Shown here one piece after another: positions 1 to 9,294 of a stretch of 64,000 nt of DNA. The stretch covers positions 1,426,001-1,490,000 of the forward strand of contig NZ_CP012544.1 in NCBI RefSeq assembly GCF_004803815.1. The letters are read 5' to 3'. The notes below the pieces were generated by a model. The model searched no databases. It saw only the letters and a program-made list of their open reading frames with translations, and was not told the DNA's origin. Within the stretch, counting starts at the first letter, position 1, and the number at the start of each line of letters is the position of its first letter. The translations under genes and the position numbers were made by a program. The stretch comes from Campylobacter showae (GTDB lineage: Bacteria > Campylobacterota > Campylobacteria > Campylobacterales > Campylobacteraceae).

Positions 1-1
1 T

Positions 2-1366
2 AACGACTTTTTTGCAAGTGATAAAGACGGTAAAATCATCTACAAACTAAACAAATTTGCCGAAGCCGCAAACCGCAAAACTCCGGGCGAGCGAGGCACG
101 TTTGATAAAGACTTGCAAAAAGTGGACGAGCGCTTAAATATCCTTTACATGGTGTTTATAGGCGAAGTCTTTACGATGTTCCCAAAAATGGACGACCCGA
201 ATAACAAATGGTACGGTATAGCCTCAGCCATGATGTATCTTCCTAAAAACGAGAGCGAGCCGATCGGCAGAATGCTAAGAAGCTATTTCACTAGCGTTGC
301 CGAAGCTACAGAAAACAACAACTGGCGCCGAGCAAATCAAGCTCTAGCCGAGATCAAAACCTATCAGCAAGAACACGGCAAAGCGGTCATCCCGGGCGAA
401 AAACGCATCGAGATGGAGCTATTTTTTAATGAATATAAAATTTTCGAGTCGCTAACGCCGATATATCTTTTGGCAGGGTTTGGCCTTTTATGCTTCGTGT
501 TTGCTAAGATGGCAAAGCCTAAACTAAATATCAAATGGCTATTTGGTATCGTTTACGGCGTAAATATCTTAGCGTTTTTACTGCATACTTTTGGTATCAG
601 CATACGCTGGTATATCGCCGAGCACGCGCCGTGGAGCAACGCCTACGAGTCGATGATCTACATCGCTTGGGCGCTTAGCTTATCAGGTCTAGTGTTCTCA
701 CGCCAAAGCCCGATAGCTATGGCGCTAACCTCGATTTTAGCCGGCGTTACGCTATTTGTCGCGCACCTTAGCTGGATGGATCCGCAGATCACTACTCTAG
801 TGCCTGTGCTTCAGAGCTACTGGCTAACGATCCACGTTTCAGTCATCACCGCTAGTTACGGATTTTTGGGACTTTGCTCACTACTGGGTATGTTTACACT
901 CGTACTTTTTGCCCTGCAAGGCGGCAAAGAGCATAAGGAAATTTCGCGAAATATCCTAGAGGCCACGCGTATAAACGAGATGGCGATGATACTGGGTCTT
1001 AGTCTGCTTACGATGGGAAACTTCCTGGGCGGCGTTTGGGCGAACGAGAGCTGGGGTCGCTACTGGGGCTGGGATAGTAAGGAGACGTGGGCGCTGGTTT
1101 CTATTCTCGTTTACGCGGCGGTTTTACACATCAGATTTATTCCTAAGCTAAACAGCCAGTACGCATTTGCCGTGACTTCGATGTTTGCTTATTGGTCGAT
1201 CATAATGACCTATTTTGGCGTAAACTTCTACCTAAGCGGTATGCATTCGTATGCTGCTGGCGAGCCGATACCGGTGCCGACTTTTGTGTGGGTGGGCGCG
1301 CTTTTGATGGTCTTGATAGCTGTTTTGGCGTATTTTAGAAAACCAGATAAAACGGTGAAACTATAA
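2..1366 (+). CDS. ccsBA: Cytochrome c biogenesis protein CcsBA, C-terminal part (5' truncated by window edge)
   Basis: The frame is open from the first bases, so the start lies outside the window; 454 residues are visible. The protein belongs to the haem handling and attachment machinery of system II cytochrome c maturation: it carries haem across the inner membrane to periplasmic apocytochromes. The visible part is multi-pass membrane protein with the tryptophan-rich WWD motif WGRYWGWDSKETWAL (about nt 1054-1098) and conserved histidines in HTFGIS, HVSVITAS and LHIRF, as expected for haem ligands in the CcsA half. Campylobacter usually carry CcsB and CcsA fused in one long protein; the preceding soluble stretch fits such a fusion. 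The stop overlaps the next start by one base (TAATG), suggesting translational coupling. The cytochromes encoded here (NapB, the 44.6-kb protein) would be clients. Confidence 0.88.
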   Translation, partial: NDFFASDKDGKIIYKLNKFAEAANRKTPGERGTFDKDLQKVDERLNILYMVFIGEVFTMFPKMDDPNNKWYGIASAMMYLPKNESEPIGRMLRSYFTSVAEATENNNWRRANQALAEIKTYQQEHGKAVIPGEKRIEMELFFNEYKIFESLTPIYLLAGFGLLCFVFAKMAKPKLNIKWLFGIVYGVNILAFLLHTFGISIRWYIAEHAPWSNAYESMIYIAWALSLSGLVFSRQSPIAMALTSILAGVTLFVAHLSWMDPQITTLVPVLQSYWLTIHVSVITASYGFLGLCSLLGMFTLVLFALQGGKEHKEISRNILEATRINEMAMILGLSLLTMGNFLGGVWANESWGRYWGWDSKETWALVSILVYAAVLHIRFIPKLNSQYAFAVTSMFAYWSIIMTYFGVNFYLSGMHSYAAGEPIPVPTFVWVGALLMVLIAVLAYFRKPDKTVKL

Positions 1367-1797
1367 TGAATCAAACTACTATAGTAATAATTCTAGCGAC
1401 GATTCTTTTGATGCTCGTCGCTTCCCTTATTTTTATGGCGGTTAAGCTAGGTAGCGACAAAATTGCAGCCAACAATGCGGCAAAAGAAGTCGCCAATCGA
1501 GGCATCACACTAGATGATTTACTCGCCGTAGCAAACGATCCAGGCACTAGCAAAAATAAGTTATTTTCTATTTTGAGGACATTTTCTTCAAATTTTAGGT
1601 TACCGCCCAAAAAAGACGGCGTAGCGCCCGAGGATGCAAAAGAGTATTTAAATTTTATTCTAGCTATAGCTTCACATAAAAATGCCGACGCCAAACTAAT
1701 AGCTTTTATGACTAACGAACTAAAAAAGAAAAATCCTGAATACGCAAGAGAGATCGATGCCTACGAGCAAAAAGGTATGTCGCAAACAAAAAAATAA
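1366..1797 (+). CDS. Small single-pass membrane protein, function unknown
   Basis: A 143-residue protein whose start overlaps the ccsBA stop by one base. Residues about 4-27 form one strongly hydrophobic segment (IVIILATILLMLVASLIFMA), followed by a charged, mostly helical tail ending in a Lys-rich stretch. The orientation is probably N-terminal anchor with a soluble domain. No enzyme motif is visible. Short proteins of this kind are found after ccsBA in Campylobacter and are annotated only as hypothetical. Coupling to ccsBA hints at a membrane role in cytochrome maturation, but this is inference. Confidence 0.8.
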   Translation: MNQTTIVIILATILLMLVASLIFMAVKLGSDKIAANNAAKEVANRGITLDDLLAVANDPGTSKNKLFSILRTFSSNFRLPPKKDGVAPEDAKEYLNFILAIASHKNADAKLIAFMTNELKKKNPEYAREIDAYEQKGMSQTKK

Positions 1798-1969
1798 ACT
1801 CTAGCTAATTTATTTTGTTTTAAATTTACTATTGAGTTCTGATTTTAGATAACCAAAGACTCCCGTAAATAGCCCCCTCCTAAAAACACACAAACTAATA
1901 TAGAGTACTTAGGCGATAAATTTTAACGGGATTTGATTTTAATAACCGCCTAAAAATCGCCAAATAAAC

Positions 1970-2467
1970 TTACTTCACAAACGGCAACTCAAATTTAATC
2001 CACTCGTAGTCTAGTCCGATTTTCGTCACAGCCTCGTAGCAAATCGCGCTAAGAAGCCCCGCAAAAAGCCCTGCTAGCATATCATCACCCATCACGCCCA
2101 GCCCGCCTTTTACGTTTTTGTCGATGCGGCCGATCACGGATGGCTTTAGGATATCAAACGCCCTAAAAAACAGGACCGAGAGCGCAAACTGCACCGCCGT
2201 AGCGCCGCTGATAGAAATCGCCAGCCAAACGCCAGCAACCTCATCTATCACGATGCTGCCGTGATCGTGTATGCCAGTTTTTGCCTCATAGTCGTCGATA
2301 ATCTTAATGCTATATAAAAAAAGGCAAATCGAAACTAAAAACAGCGTGGAAGCGGGCAAAAATATCAAAAATTCGTACGCCGCTACCGCACCCGCAATAG
2401 AGCCCACCGTACCGGGAGCCTTAGGGCTAAGACCTGCGCCAAAAAACGTTAAAAATAACCTTTGCAT
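1970..2467 (-). CDS. pgpA: Phosphatidylglycerophosphatase A
   Basis: Removes phosphate from phosphatidylglycerol phosphate to make phosphatidylglycerol, the last step of PG synthesis at the inner membrane. The family motifs are present: APGTVGS near the N terminus, HDHGSIVIDEVAG in the middle and GDDMLAG near the C terminus, between about four hydrophobic segments. I place the start at the ATG of MQRLF (165 aa) because AAGGA lies just upstream; a TTG six codons earlier is possible but lacks a good ribosome site. The order ispDF, regulator, sat-like, pgpA is that of C. jejuni Cj1607-Cj1610, though here a gap of about 470 bases with a repeat remnant separates pgpA from the upstream genes. Confidence 0.93.
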   Translation of the reverse strand: MQRLFLTFFGAGLSPKAPGTVGSIAGAVAAYEFLIFLPASTLFLVSICLFLYSIKIIDDYEAKTGIHDHGSIVIDEVAGVWLAISISGATAVQFALSVLFFRAFDILKPSVIGRIDKNVKGGLGVMGDDMLAGLFAGLLSAICYEAVTKIGLDYEWIKFELPFVK

Positions 2468-2642
2468 ATTTTTCCTTGAAATCAAATTTAAATCATAATC
2501 GGCGCATTTTTACTCGCCGATTTTTAGTGCGATTTTAGCAAATTTAACGCGCAAATTTCAAAATTCGGACGTCAAATTTTCGCGGATTTCGGATATTTTC
2601 AAATTTGGACGCATGGGCCGCTAAATTTGAACTAAAACCGCA

Positions 2643-2862
2643 AATTTTACCCAGGCTTTTTTGGTTCTCAAATTTTGATAGCAAGCATATCACTCGTTAA
2701 GACGTATACCTAAAAACGTTAAATTTGACGCCAAAGCCGAGCACTATGCCTTGTACCAAACAAGCTGCAGTAACGTAACGCCTCGCGCCATAAATACCAA
2801 GTGCCAAATTTTAGAGTTTTTGCGGTGCGGGTCTTGGCAAGTAAAATTTGCAAATTTGAACG
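2643..2862. repeat. Degenerate copy (copy A) of a dispersed intergenic element
   Basis: The core at about 2815-2862 (TTTTTGCGGTGCGGGTCT then TGGCAAGTAAAATTTG) matches the right end of three other intergenic copies near 23.2, 24.8 and 38.7 kb. A possible left end, ATTTTACCCAGGC at 2644-2656, resembles the left inverted repeat of the better copies but is decayed. The rest of the gap 2468-2933 contains no convincing gene. Confidence 0.5.
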
Positions 2863-2933
2863 CAAAAGCAAAGATAAGATACCGCAAAACGATAAGCTCG
2901 CAACGCTAATGCAAAGTAGTCACTCAGTAAATT

Positions 2934-3176
2934 TTAGCGGCGATAAAACGCGAAGTTTCCCAAGCTAAATTTAACTCTTCCCCTGCTTCGCACTGCAAAT
3001 TTGTGGCTCTTGGGAAGCAACTGCAAGCGCGACAAAGCTGCAAAGCACACTCCCCACAAAACGAGCCATAATAGAAAAGAACCATACGTCTGTGCCAAAT
3101 AGGCAAAAAGTGCCAAACAAACAACGCATGCATACAGCAATAAACGATATTTCGACGCAGCAAAAGCCGAAAGCAA
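2934..3176 (-). CDS. Possible small two-helix membrane protein
   Basis: An 80-codon frame that begins with TTG two bases after the stop of the sulfate adenylyltransferase-like gene. It has two hydrophobic stretches (YRLLLYACVVCLALFAYLA and FLLWLVLWGVCFAAL) separated by a short polar turn, then a basic tail. No separate ribosome site is visible, so expression would depend on coupling to the upstream gene. I do not recognise the family. It may be a chance frame or a remnant; the length and the tight junction are the only arguments for it. Confidence 0.3.
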   Translation of the reverse strand: MLSAFAASKYRLLLYACVVCLALFAYLAQTYGSFLLWLVLWGVCFAALSRLQLLPKSHKFAVRSRGRVKFSLGNFAFYRR

Positions 3177-3178
3177 AT

Positions 3179-4363
3179 TTAAGTCAGCGACGTCGTCTGA
3201 TAAAGCTTCATCAAATTTTCGTAAAACTCCCTCTCCGTCTGCTTTTCGAGCAGTCCGTTGCTAGGAAAAAGATCGTCGCAAAGCTTTTGGATATTTTCAA
3301 ATCGGTTAGGAAAAAGCTCGCTCAGTATCATCGCCGAGATATCGCGCCGCATGAGGATCGCAGGGGGCAGGATACCCGCTAGTAGCAAGGTTTTTAGCGT
3401 CTGGGCGTGGTATTTGATATGGTGATGTTGGCCGTGCGGGCAGGTCTTGGTGCTAACTAGCGTCTTGCACTCGTCGCAGTAGACGAGCTCGGGCAGCACT
3501 ACGATATCTAAATTTAGATCGTTTTTGTATCGCTCCAGCACCGTGTGAGCGACGTTGTGATCGTAAAACATACCGATGCCCGCGTGATTTTGCCCGACTA
3601 TGAGCTTATGGGCGCCTAGCCTATGCGCCGCGATACACTCGAGCGTCGGATTTAGGTGCGAACTAAAGAGATTTGAGTTCTCAAAAGGCACGATGATCAG
3701 GCGGTTTTTGGGGACGTAGTTTTGGATGAAGTATTCCAGCACGCTTTTTTTGAGAGAAAAGCTCATCATCTCGTCCGCGCCGTGGCTTTTTAGTAAAAAC
3801 AAAAGCACCAGATCGGAGCTGTCTATCGTCATCCTGATCAGGCGCTCGTGCGCGCGGTTAAATGGCTCCGCGGTTAGCATGATCGCCGAGATTTTTCGGA
3901 CATTTTGCTCCCTTTTGACCTCTTCGATCAGCTTTCTTACTTCAGCTAGCTTGTCGTCGTAGATTTTTATCTCGCCGCTTACGGCTAGTTCGCCGCTTTG
4001 GCTTTGCTGTGCGGGCGCGGCTTCGTTAGCGCGAAAGATATTTTGCGAGCTTTTCTCAGCGTTAAATTTAAAAACCTCGCCGACCTCAATATACCCCACG
4101 ACCTTGCCGCCGTTGATAAGCTCGATATGATCGCCCTTTGAGGCGTTTTTTATCGTTTCTTGATTACACTTGCCGTGTGGCGCAAATACGAAAGTATATG
4201 GCATCGGCTCGCCGGCTAAAAAGCCCGTCTCGTAGATCTCGTTCGCCTCATTTTCGTTCATCAAGCGGTTAAATTTGCTAAAAATTTGATTTTCTATGAG
4301 ATCAAGCGCGCCGAAAGCCTCGTCGTTTATCCAAACGGCGTTATTTTTTCTTGACGACGTCAT
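3179..4363 (-). CDS. Sulfate adenylyltransferase-like protein (degenerate active site)
   Basis: Homologous in layout to ATP sulfurylases: an N-terminal PUA-like part (residues 1-100), a linker, and a nucleotidylyl-transferase part. Family landmarks are HKLIVGQNHAGIG (usually IVGRDHAGVG), the zinc-type CDEC...CPHGQHH cluster and the LMRRDISAMI segment. The catalytic motif normally reading QTRNPVHRAH is LTAEPFNRAH at residues 163-172, so the Gln, Arg, Asn and first His are lost while the last His is kept. Sulfate activation is therefore doubtful. It matches in position C. jejuni Cj1609. It overlaps the response regulator by 23 bases, so the two are probably co-expressed. A regulatory or other nucleotide-binding role is possible but unproven. 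Confidence 0.8.
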   Translation of the reverse strand: MTSSRKNNAVWINDEAFGALDLIENQIFSKFNRLMNENEANEIYETGFLAGEPMPYTFVFAPHGKCNQETIKNASKGDHIELINGGKVVGYIEVGEVFKFNAEKSSQNIFRANEAAPAQQSQSGELAVSGEIKIYDDKLAEVRKLIEEVKREQNVRKISAIMLTAEPFNRAHERLIRMTIDSSDLVLLFLLKSHGADEMMSFSLKKSVLEYFIQNYVPKNRLIIVPFENSNLFSSHLNPTLECIAAHRLGAHKLIVGQNHAGIGMFYDHNVAHTVLERYKNDLNLDIVVLPELVYCDECKTLVSTKTCPHGQHHHIKYHAQTLKTLLLAGILPPAILMRRDISAMILSELFPNRFENIQKLCDDLFPSNGLLEKQTEREFYENLMKLYQTTSLT

Positions 4364-5267
4364 ATTTTTTCCTCTTTTCCCAAAGCGATTTTCGCGAGAT
4401 GCCTAGCTTTTTGCTAAGCTCGGTGTCGGGGTATTTGTCCTGATAGTTTACGATGATGTGCTTGATGTAGTCGTCGATCGTCAAAATTTCGTCGATTTGG
4501 AAATTTTTCTCATCGCTTGTGATATTTAGCGTCTCCATCGGCGTCTCTTCGTTCGGATTGGTCGAGCTTGCGATGATCTTGCGTTTGGCCGCGAGAGAGA
4601 CGATCTGATTTTTGGCCTCTTGGCGTAAAATTTGAAAATTTGAAAAGTACAAAAGCGTGCGCGGATTTGCCGCGGCTATTGCCTCCACGTCGATGCCGGG
4701 TTCTAGCGGGACGTATTTGAAGCTCAAATTTAGCGCCTTTGCGTATTCGAAAACAAAATTATCGGCGTTTATCATTTTATTGCATTTGATGAGAAGCGGC
4801 AGCTTTATGCGCTTAAAGTCGAAATTTAGCGCCGAAACGGCCTTAAAATGATAGTTTAAGTAGTCCTGATAGGTCTTTATAAATGTTTGCAGCCGCCTAA
4901 ACTCCTCAAAATGCTTGATCTTTCGCACCAGCTCCTCGATCATAAACGGCTTTTGTATGTAATCGCTTGCACCAGCTTTTAGCGGGATCGAGACGGTGTC
5001 GTTGCTGATATAGGTGATGAGCAGGATAACGACGGAGTCTTTAAATTTTTGTATGATTTTTAGCGTCTCGTCGCCCGCAAACGCGCTAGAGAGCAACACC
5101 ACGTCAAAGTGCACGTCCTTGCCGCCCTCCTTTACCCTCTGCCCAGGCTCGCTTTTCATCGCCTCCGCCGCGCTTCTTGCGATCTCGCACTCATAGCCTA
5201 GATTTTCCAGCTTCGAGGCGATGCTTTGGGCTAGGTAGATTTCGTTTTCTATTATCAAAACTCTCAT
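4341..5267 (-). CDS. cemR: Atypical (phosphorylation-independent) response regulator, HP1021/Cj1608 (CemR) type
   Basis: 308 residues: an N-terminal receiver-like domain (1-130), a middle domain, and a C-terminal Fis-type helix-turn-helix (ELSKKLGISRKSLWEKRKKY). The phospho-acceptor position is Ser60 in FDVVLLSSAFAGD where ordinary receivers have Asp; the acidic pocket is reduced (IIENE), while the conserved Lys in IQKPF remains. A Ser in place of Asp is known for H. pylori HP1021, and the C. jejuni orthologue Cj1608 (CemR) controls energy-metabolism genes and binds oriC. Gene order relative to ispDF supports orthology. It lies 18 bases after ispDF and overlaps the sat-like gene. The stretch 38-53 looks like an insertion relative to usual receivers. 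Confidence 0.85.
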   Translation of the reverse strand: MRVLIIENEIYLAQSIASKLENLGYECEIARSAAEAMKSEPGQRVKEGGKDVHFDVVLLSSAFAGDETLKIIQKFKDSVVILLITYISNDTVSIPLKAGASDYIQKPFMIEELVRKIKHFEEFRRLQTFIKTYQDYLNYHFKAVSALNFDFKRIKLPLLIKCNKMINADNFVFEYAKALNLSFKYVPLEPGIDVEAIAAANPRTLLYFSNFQILRQEAKNQIVSLAAKRKIIASSTNPNEETPMETLNITSDEKNFQIDEILTIDDYIKHIIVNYQDKYPDTELSKKLGISRKSLWEKRKKYDVVKKK

Positions 5268-5285
5268 TTTTTTACTTTCGTCGTT

Positions 5286-6416
5286 TTATTTTTGCGTCCA
5301 GTCGTAAATTTTTAGACTCGCTGACGCCGTGGCAGCTATGCCCTCGCCTCGCCCCGTAAAGCCCAGCTTTTCGGTCGTCGTGGCCTTTACGTTTATGCGG
5401 CTCGGGGTTAAACTTAGCGCATTTGCGATGTTTATTTCCATCGCTGATTTAAATTTACTAAGCTTTGGCCTCTCAGCTATGACGGTGACATCGGCGTTTA
5501 TAAGCTCAAATCCGACGCTTTGAACGAGCCTATATGCTTCTTTTAGTAACATAGCAGAGTCTGCCCCCTTAAATTTATCGTCCGTATCTGGGAAATGCTC
5601 GCCTATATCGCCAAGTCCAGCTGCTCCAAGTATGGCGTCTATGAGCGCGTGGATAGCTACGTCGCCGTCGGAGTGAGCCTTTAAATTTCGCTCGAAAGGA
5701 ATTTTCTCGCCGCCGATTGTTACGAAACTTCCCTCTTTTTTCTCTTCTTCAAAGGCATGCACGTCAAAGCCGTTTCCCACGTAAATTTCACTTGACGGCG
5801 CACCAAGGCCGCAAATTTTAGAAAGGTCGTCTTTAAATGTGATTTTTCTCGCGTTTTCATCGCCCTGCACGTACCAAATTTTACCGCCCGCAGCCGCTAT
5901 CGCCGAGCTATCGTCGGTGTAAATTTGACCTGATTCAAGCGCGCTTTTTAGCATTGCCGTGCGCGAGAGCTGCGGAGTCTGGATGAGCTTGATCTGCTCT
6001 CTATCGACGGCCTGGGAGCCCAGATAAACGGTATCGGGTACTTTTAGCGCAGGCACGACGCAGTCGGCGTTTTGGATGCCGCCTATTATGCGAGAAAAAA
6101 GCTCGGCGCTAATCATAGGACGAGCTATGTCGCTAACTAAAACGAATTCGCTTTGAACGAGTTTAAGAGCGTTTTTTAGGCTCTCTTGACGCGTCGCTCC
6201 GCCTTTTACGAAGCGATAAGACGGGGCAAATTTGCTCATATATTTTTCCTCGTTTGAGGCGATGATTATCTCTTTAAAAGCATAGTGCGAGCTTAAATTT
6301 TTAGCCGCAAAGAGCCATAACGGATCGCTCCCGACGCGCAACCACTGCTTTTTAACGGGCATTTCAAAACGGCTGGAGCTTCCGGCTCCGAGCATTATCA
6401 GCGTAACGTCTAGCAA
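5286..6416 (-). CDS. ispDF: Bifunctional IspD/IspF enzyme of the MEP isoprenoid pathway
   Basis: 376 residues that join 2-C-methyl-D-erythritol 4-phosphate cytidylyltransferase (IspD, about 1-210) and 2-C-methyl-D-erythritol 2,4-cyclodiphosphate synthase (IspF, about 215-376). IspD shows LGAGSSSRF and the VKKQWL lysine; IspF shows GNGFDVHAF (metal-binding Asp/His), [15 protein letters not shown] and the C-terminal [16 protein letters not shown]. The fused form is typical of Epsilonproteobacteria. It is the first gene of the minus-strand cluster and diverges from thiC across a 99-base gap. Confidence 0.95.
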   Translation of the reverse strand: MLDVTLIMLGAGSSSRFEMPVKKQWLRVGSDPLWLFAAKNLSSHYAFKEIIIASNEEKYMSKFAPSYRFVKGGATRQESLKNALKLVQSEFVLVSDIARPMISAELFSRIIGGIQNADCVVPALKVPDTVYLGSQAVDREQIKLIQTPQLSRTAMLKSALESGQIYTDDSSAIAAAGGKIWYVQGDENARKITFKDDLSKICGLGAPSSEIYVGNGFDVHAFEEEKKEGSFVTIGGEKIPFERNLKAHSDGDVAIHALIDAILGAAGLGDIGEHFPDTDDKFKGADSAMLLKEAYRLVQSVGFELINADVTVIAERPKLSKFKSAMEINIANALSLTPSRINVKATTTEKLGFTGRGEGIAATASASLKIYDWTQK

Positions 6417-6515
6417 AATTTCTCCTTTGGCGAAGTGTTACGATATTATACATCCCAAAAGCTTGTTTTTATCTTTTTTGAGTAAGATTAGAACCAAAAT
6501 TTTAAGGAGCGAAAC

Positions 6516-7850
6516 ATGAAAGAATTTCGGGTCAAATTTGACTCCACCGACAAAACTCCGACGCAGATGTACTACGCTAAAAAAGGCGTCATAACGCCCG
6601 AGATGAACTACGTAGCGCAAGCTGAAATGCTAGATCCCGAGCTCGTTAGGAGCGAGGTCGCCGCGGGCAAGATGATAATCCCAGCTAACATCCATCACGC
6701 AAATTTGCTCCCGATGGCGATCGGCAGGGAGGCCAAAACCAAAATCAACGCAAATATCGGCAACTCAAGCCTAAGCAGCGATATCTGCGCCGAGCTCGAA
6801 AAGCTACAAATTTGCCTAAAATACGGCGCCGATACGGTCATGGATCTAAGCACGGGCGGCGATCTAGATGCCATTAGAAGCGCTATAATCGCAAACTCGA
6901 CCGTTCCCATAGGCACCGTGCCGATGTATCAGATCATCCACGATATAAAAGAGGTCGAAAATTTAACGACGGATGACATCCTAAAAACGCTTGAAAAGCA
7001 GGCACACCAGGGCGTTAGCTACTTTACTATACACGCGGGCTTTTTGCTCAAATTTATGCCGCTGGTCGCAAAGCGAAAGATGGGTATCGTTAGCCGCGGT
7101 GGCAGCCTAACTGCTAGCTGGATGATGCATCATCATAAAGAAAACCCGTTTTATGAGGCCTTTGATGACATTTTAGAAATTTGCGCCGCTCACGACGTCG
7201 CGCTATCTCTTGGCGACGGGTTGCGTCCTGGCTGCTTATACGACGCGACTGATGAAGCTCAGCTTAGCGAGCTGCGGGTTTTGGGCGAGCTGACGCTGCG
7301 CGCATGGGAGAAAAACGTACAGGTTATGATCGAGGGGCCGGGTCATATTCCTTTAAACCAAATAGAGTATAATATGAAAATCGAGCGCGAGCTGTGTCAC
7401 GGCGCGCCATTCTACGTGCTAGGGCCGCTACCTACGGACATCGGCGCGGGGTACGATCACATCACTTCGGCTATCGGCGGGACGATAGCGGCCTTTTACG
7501 GAGCCTCGATGCTGTGCTACGTGACGCCCAAAGAGCACCTAGGCCTACCTAACGCAAACGACGTCAGAGAGGGCATCGTAGCGCATAAAATCGCCGCTCA
7601 CGCAGCCGACGTCGCGCTAGGCAAGGCTGGAGCCATAGAGCGCGATCACGCGATGAGCGACGCTAGATACGCTTTTGACTGGAACAGGCAGTTTGAGCTA
7701 AGCCTAGATCCCGAAAGAGCGCGCGAGCTGCATGATGAAAGCTTGCCGCAAGAGTCGTTTAAAAAGGCGGAATTTTGCTCGATGTGCGGGCCTAAATTTT
7801 GCGCGTATAAAATTTCAAAAAATCTAATGAAGGAGAAAAATGTTAAGTAA
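6516..7850 (+). CDS. thiC: Phosphomethylpyrimidine synthase (thiamine pyrimidine biosynthesis)
   Basis: Radical SAM enzyme that converts aminoimidazole ribotide to hydroxymethylpyrimidine phosphate. The C-terminal CSMCGPKFC motif (residues about 424-432) binds the iron-sulfur cluster. GPGHIP, the HITSAIGG segment and the [11 protein letters not shown] stretch are family signatures. At 444 residues it is the short ThiC form without the long N-terminal extension of the enterobacterial enzyme. The ATG follows TTAAGGAGCGAAAC. No TPP riboswitch is visible in the 99-base upstream gap. The 3' end overlaps mrp by 11 bases. Confidence 0.95.
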   Translation: MKEFRVKFDSTDKTPTQMYYAKKGVITPEMNYVAQAEMLDPELVRSEVAAGKMIIPANIHHANLLPMAIGREAKTKINANIGNSSLSSDICAELEKLQICLKYGADTVMDLSTGGDLDAIRSAIIANSTVPIGTVPMYQIIHDIKEVENLTTDDILKTLEKQAHQGVSYFTIHAGFLLKFMPLVAKRKMGIVSRGGSLTASWMMHHHKENPFYEAFDDILEICAAHDVALSLGDGLRPGCLYDATDEAQLSELRVLGELTLRAWEKNVQVMIEGPGHIPLNQIEYNMKIERELCHGAPFYVLGPLPTDIGAGYDHITSAIGGTIAAFYGASMLCYVTPKEHLGLPNANDVREGIVAHKIAAHAADVALGKAGAIERDHAMSDARYAFDWNRQFELSLDPERARELHDESLPQESFKKAEFCSMCGPKFCAYKISKNLMKEKNVK

Positions 7851-8940
7851 AGAGGATGTCTTAAACAGACTAAAAGGCGTGATATATCCCGGCTTTGAGA
7901 AAGATATCGTGAGCTTTGGATTCGTAAAAAACGTCGAAATCGGCGAGAAAATTTTAATCGAGGTCGAGATCGTAAGCTCAAATCCCGACGTAGCAAACGA
8001 GCTGCGAACCGATATAAAGCGCGTGATGGGCTCAAACGAATGCGTCATCAACATCATCCAGCCAAAAATCCCCGAGGAAAAAAGCAACAGCCAAAGCGGT
8101 AAAAACATCGCTCCGCAGATCAAAAATTTCGTAATGGTAAGCTCTGGCAAAGGCGGCGTGGGTAAGAGCACTACGACGCTAAATTTGGCTATCTCGATGG
8201 CAAAGCTAGGTAAAAAAGTAGGCATCCTAGACGCCGACATCTACGGTCCAAACATCCCAAGAATGCTCGGCGAAGTAGGCACGCAGCCTCAAGTCGTCGG
8301 CAACAAGCTAAAACCGATCCTAACTCACGGCGTCGAGATGATGAGTATGGGCGTGCTGATGGAAGAAGGCATGAGTCTCATCTGGCGCGGCTCGATGATA
8401 ATGAAAGCTATCGAGCAGCTGCTAAAAGACGTATTTTGGAGCGAGCTGGACGTGTTGTTCCTCGATATGCCTCCGGGAACGGGCGACGCGCAGCTAACCC
8501 TAGCCCAAAGCGTACCGGTGACTGCGGGCGTGTGCGTCACGACGCCGCAAGTAGTAGCGCTTGATGATAGCAAAAGAGCACTTGATATGTTTGAAAAGCT
8601 TCACATCCCAATCGCCGGCGTGATAGAAAATATGAGCGGATTTATCTGCCCTGAAAGCGGCAAGGAGTATGATATATTTGGCAAAGGCACGACCGAGGAA
8701 GTGGCAAAAGCCTACGGTACTGAAGTGCTAGCCGAGATACCTATCGAGCCTGCCGTTAGAGTCGGCGGCGACAGCGGCAAGCCGGTGAGCTTTTACGAGC
8801 CAAACTCCGTCACGGCTAAACGCTACGAAAAAGCGGCGGCTAGGCTGTGGGAGATAATCGAAAATATAAACGACGGCGGCGGCGCGGACAACTCGTCTAT
8901 CCAGCCCGTGATGGACGGCAGGAGCGCTTGCTCGAAGTAA
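7840..8940 (+). CDS. mrp: Mrp/ApbC family Fe-S cluster carrier ATPase
   Basis: 366 residues with an N-terminal DUF59/MIP18-like domain (1-90) and a ParA-like P-loop ATPase whose deviant Walker A is GKGGVGKST (about 104-112), plus [12 protein letters not shown] and [12 protein letters not shown]. The family carries and inserts Fe-S clusters. The usual C-terminal CxxC after ENMS reads CPES here, so only one of the two bridging cysteines is present. The start ATG lies within the end of thiC after GAAGGAG, implying coupled translation; ThiC is itself an Fe-S enzyme. Confidence 0.92.
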   Translation: MLSKEDVLNRLKGVIYPGFEKDIVSFGFVKNVEIGEKILIEVEIVSSNPDVANELRTDIKRVMGSNECVINIIQPKIPEEKSNSQSGKNIAPQIKNFVMVSSGKGGVGKSTTTLNLAISMAKLGKKVGILDADIYGPNIPRMLGEVGTQPQVVGNKLKPILTHGVEMMSMGVLMEEGMSLIWRGSMIMKAIEQLLKDVFWSELDVLFLDMPPGTGDAQLTLAQSVPVTAGVCVTTPQVVALDDSKRALDMFEKLHIPIAGVIENMSGFICPESGKEYDIFGKGTTEEVAKAYGTEVLAEIPIEPAVRVGGDSGKPVSFYEPNSVTAKRYEKAAARLWEIIENINDGGGADNSSIQPVMDGRSACSK

Positions 8941-8951
8941 AATTTAAAATC

Positions 8952-8983
8952 TAAAGCCCGAATTTACTCAAATTTGGGCTTTA
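8952..8983 (+). terminator. Stem-loop terminator after mrp
   Basis: TAAAGCCCGAATTT and AAATTTGGGCTTTA form a 14-bp stem (one G-T pair) around a 4-base loop. It lies 12 bases after the mrp stop and before the ACT gene. The following run of T is weak. Confidence 0.6.
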
Positions 8984-9018
8984 ACTCTCGCAAATTTACA
9001 AATTTAGGAGAACGACAA

Positions 9019-9285
9019 ATGAAAGCGATCGTAACGGTGATCGGTAAGGACAAGGTCGGCATTGTGGCGGGCGTTTCGGCTAAGCTCGCGCAGCTTGGGC
9101 TAAACATAGACGACATCAGCCAGACGGTTTTGGACGAGTTTTTTACGATGATGGCGGTGGTTTCCAGCGAGGAAAAGCAGGACTTCACGGCTCTAAAGGG
9201 GGAGCTAAACGAGCTAGGCGAAAAGCTAAAAGTAAAGATAAACATCCAAAGCTCGGCGATATTTGACGCCATGCACAATATCTAA
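9019..9285 (+). CDS. ACT domain protein
   Basis: 88 residues, a single ACT domain of the PF13740 / UPF0237 type: KAIVTVIGKDKVGIVAGVSAKLAQLGLNI. ACT domains bind small ligands, often amino acids. The start is the ATG after TTTAGGAGAACGACAA; an upstream TTG at 8974 falls inside the preceding terminator and is unlikely. It is followed after 9 bases by the UPF0210 gene, a pairing seen in many bacteria whose biochemical role is not settled. Confidence 0.88.
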   Translation: MKAIVTVIGKDKVGIVAGVSAKLAQLGLNIDDISQTVLDEFFTMMAVVSSEEKQDFTALKGELNELGEKLKVKINIQSSAIFDAMHNI

Positions 9286-9294
9286 GGCGCCGAT

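Noticed and set aside
1371-1694. Minus-strand frame inside the small membrane protein gene
   Set aside because: Antisense shadow of a supported gene; no independent signals.
6417-6515. Possible TPP riboswitch before thiC
   Set aside because: The conserved CTGAGA and ACCTGA...GGATAATGCC-type elements are absent and the gap is too short.
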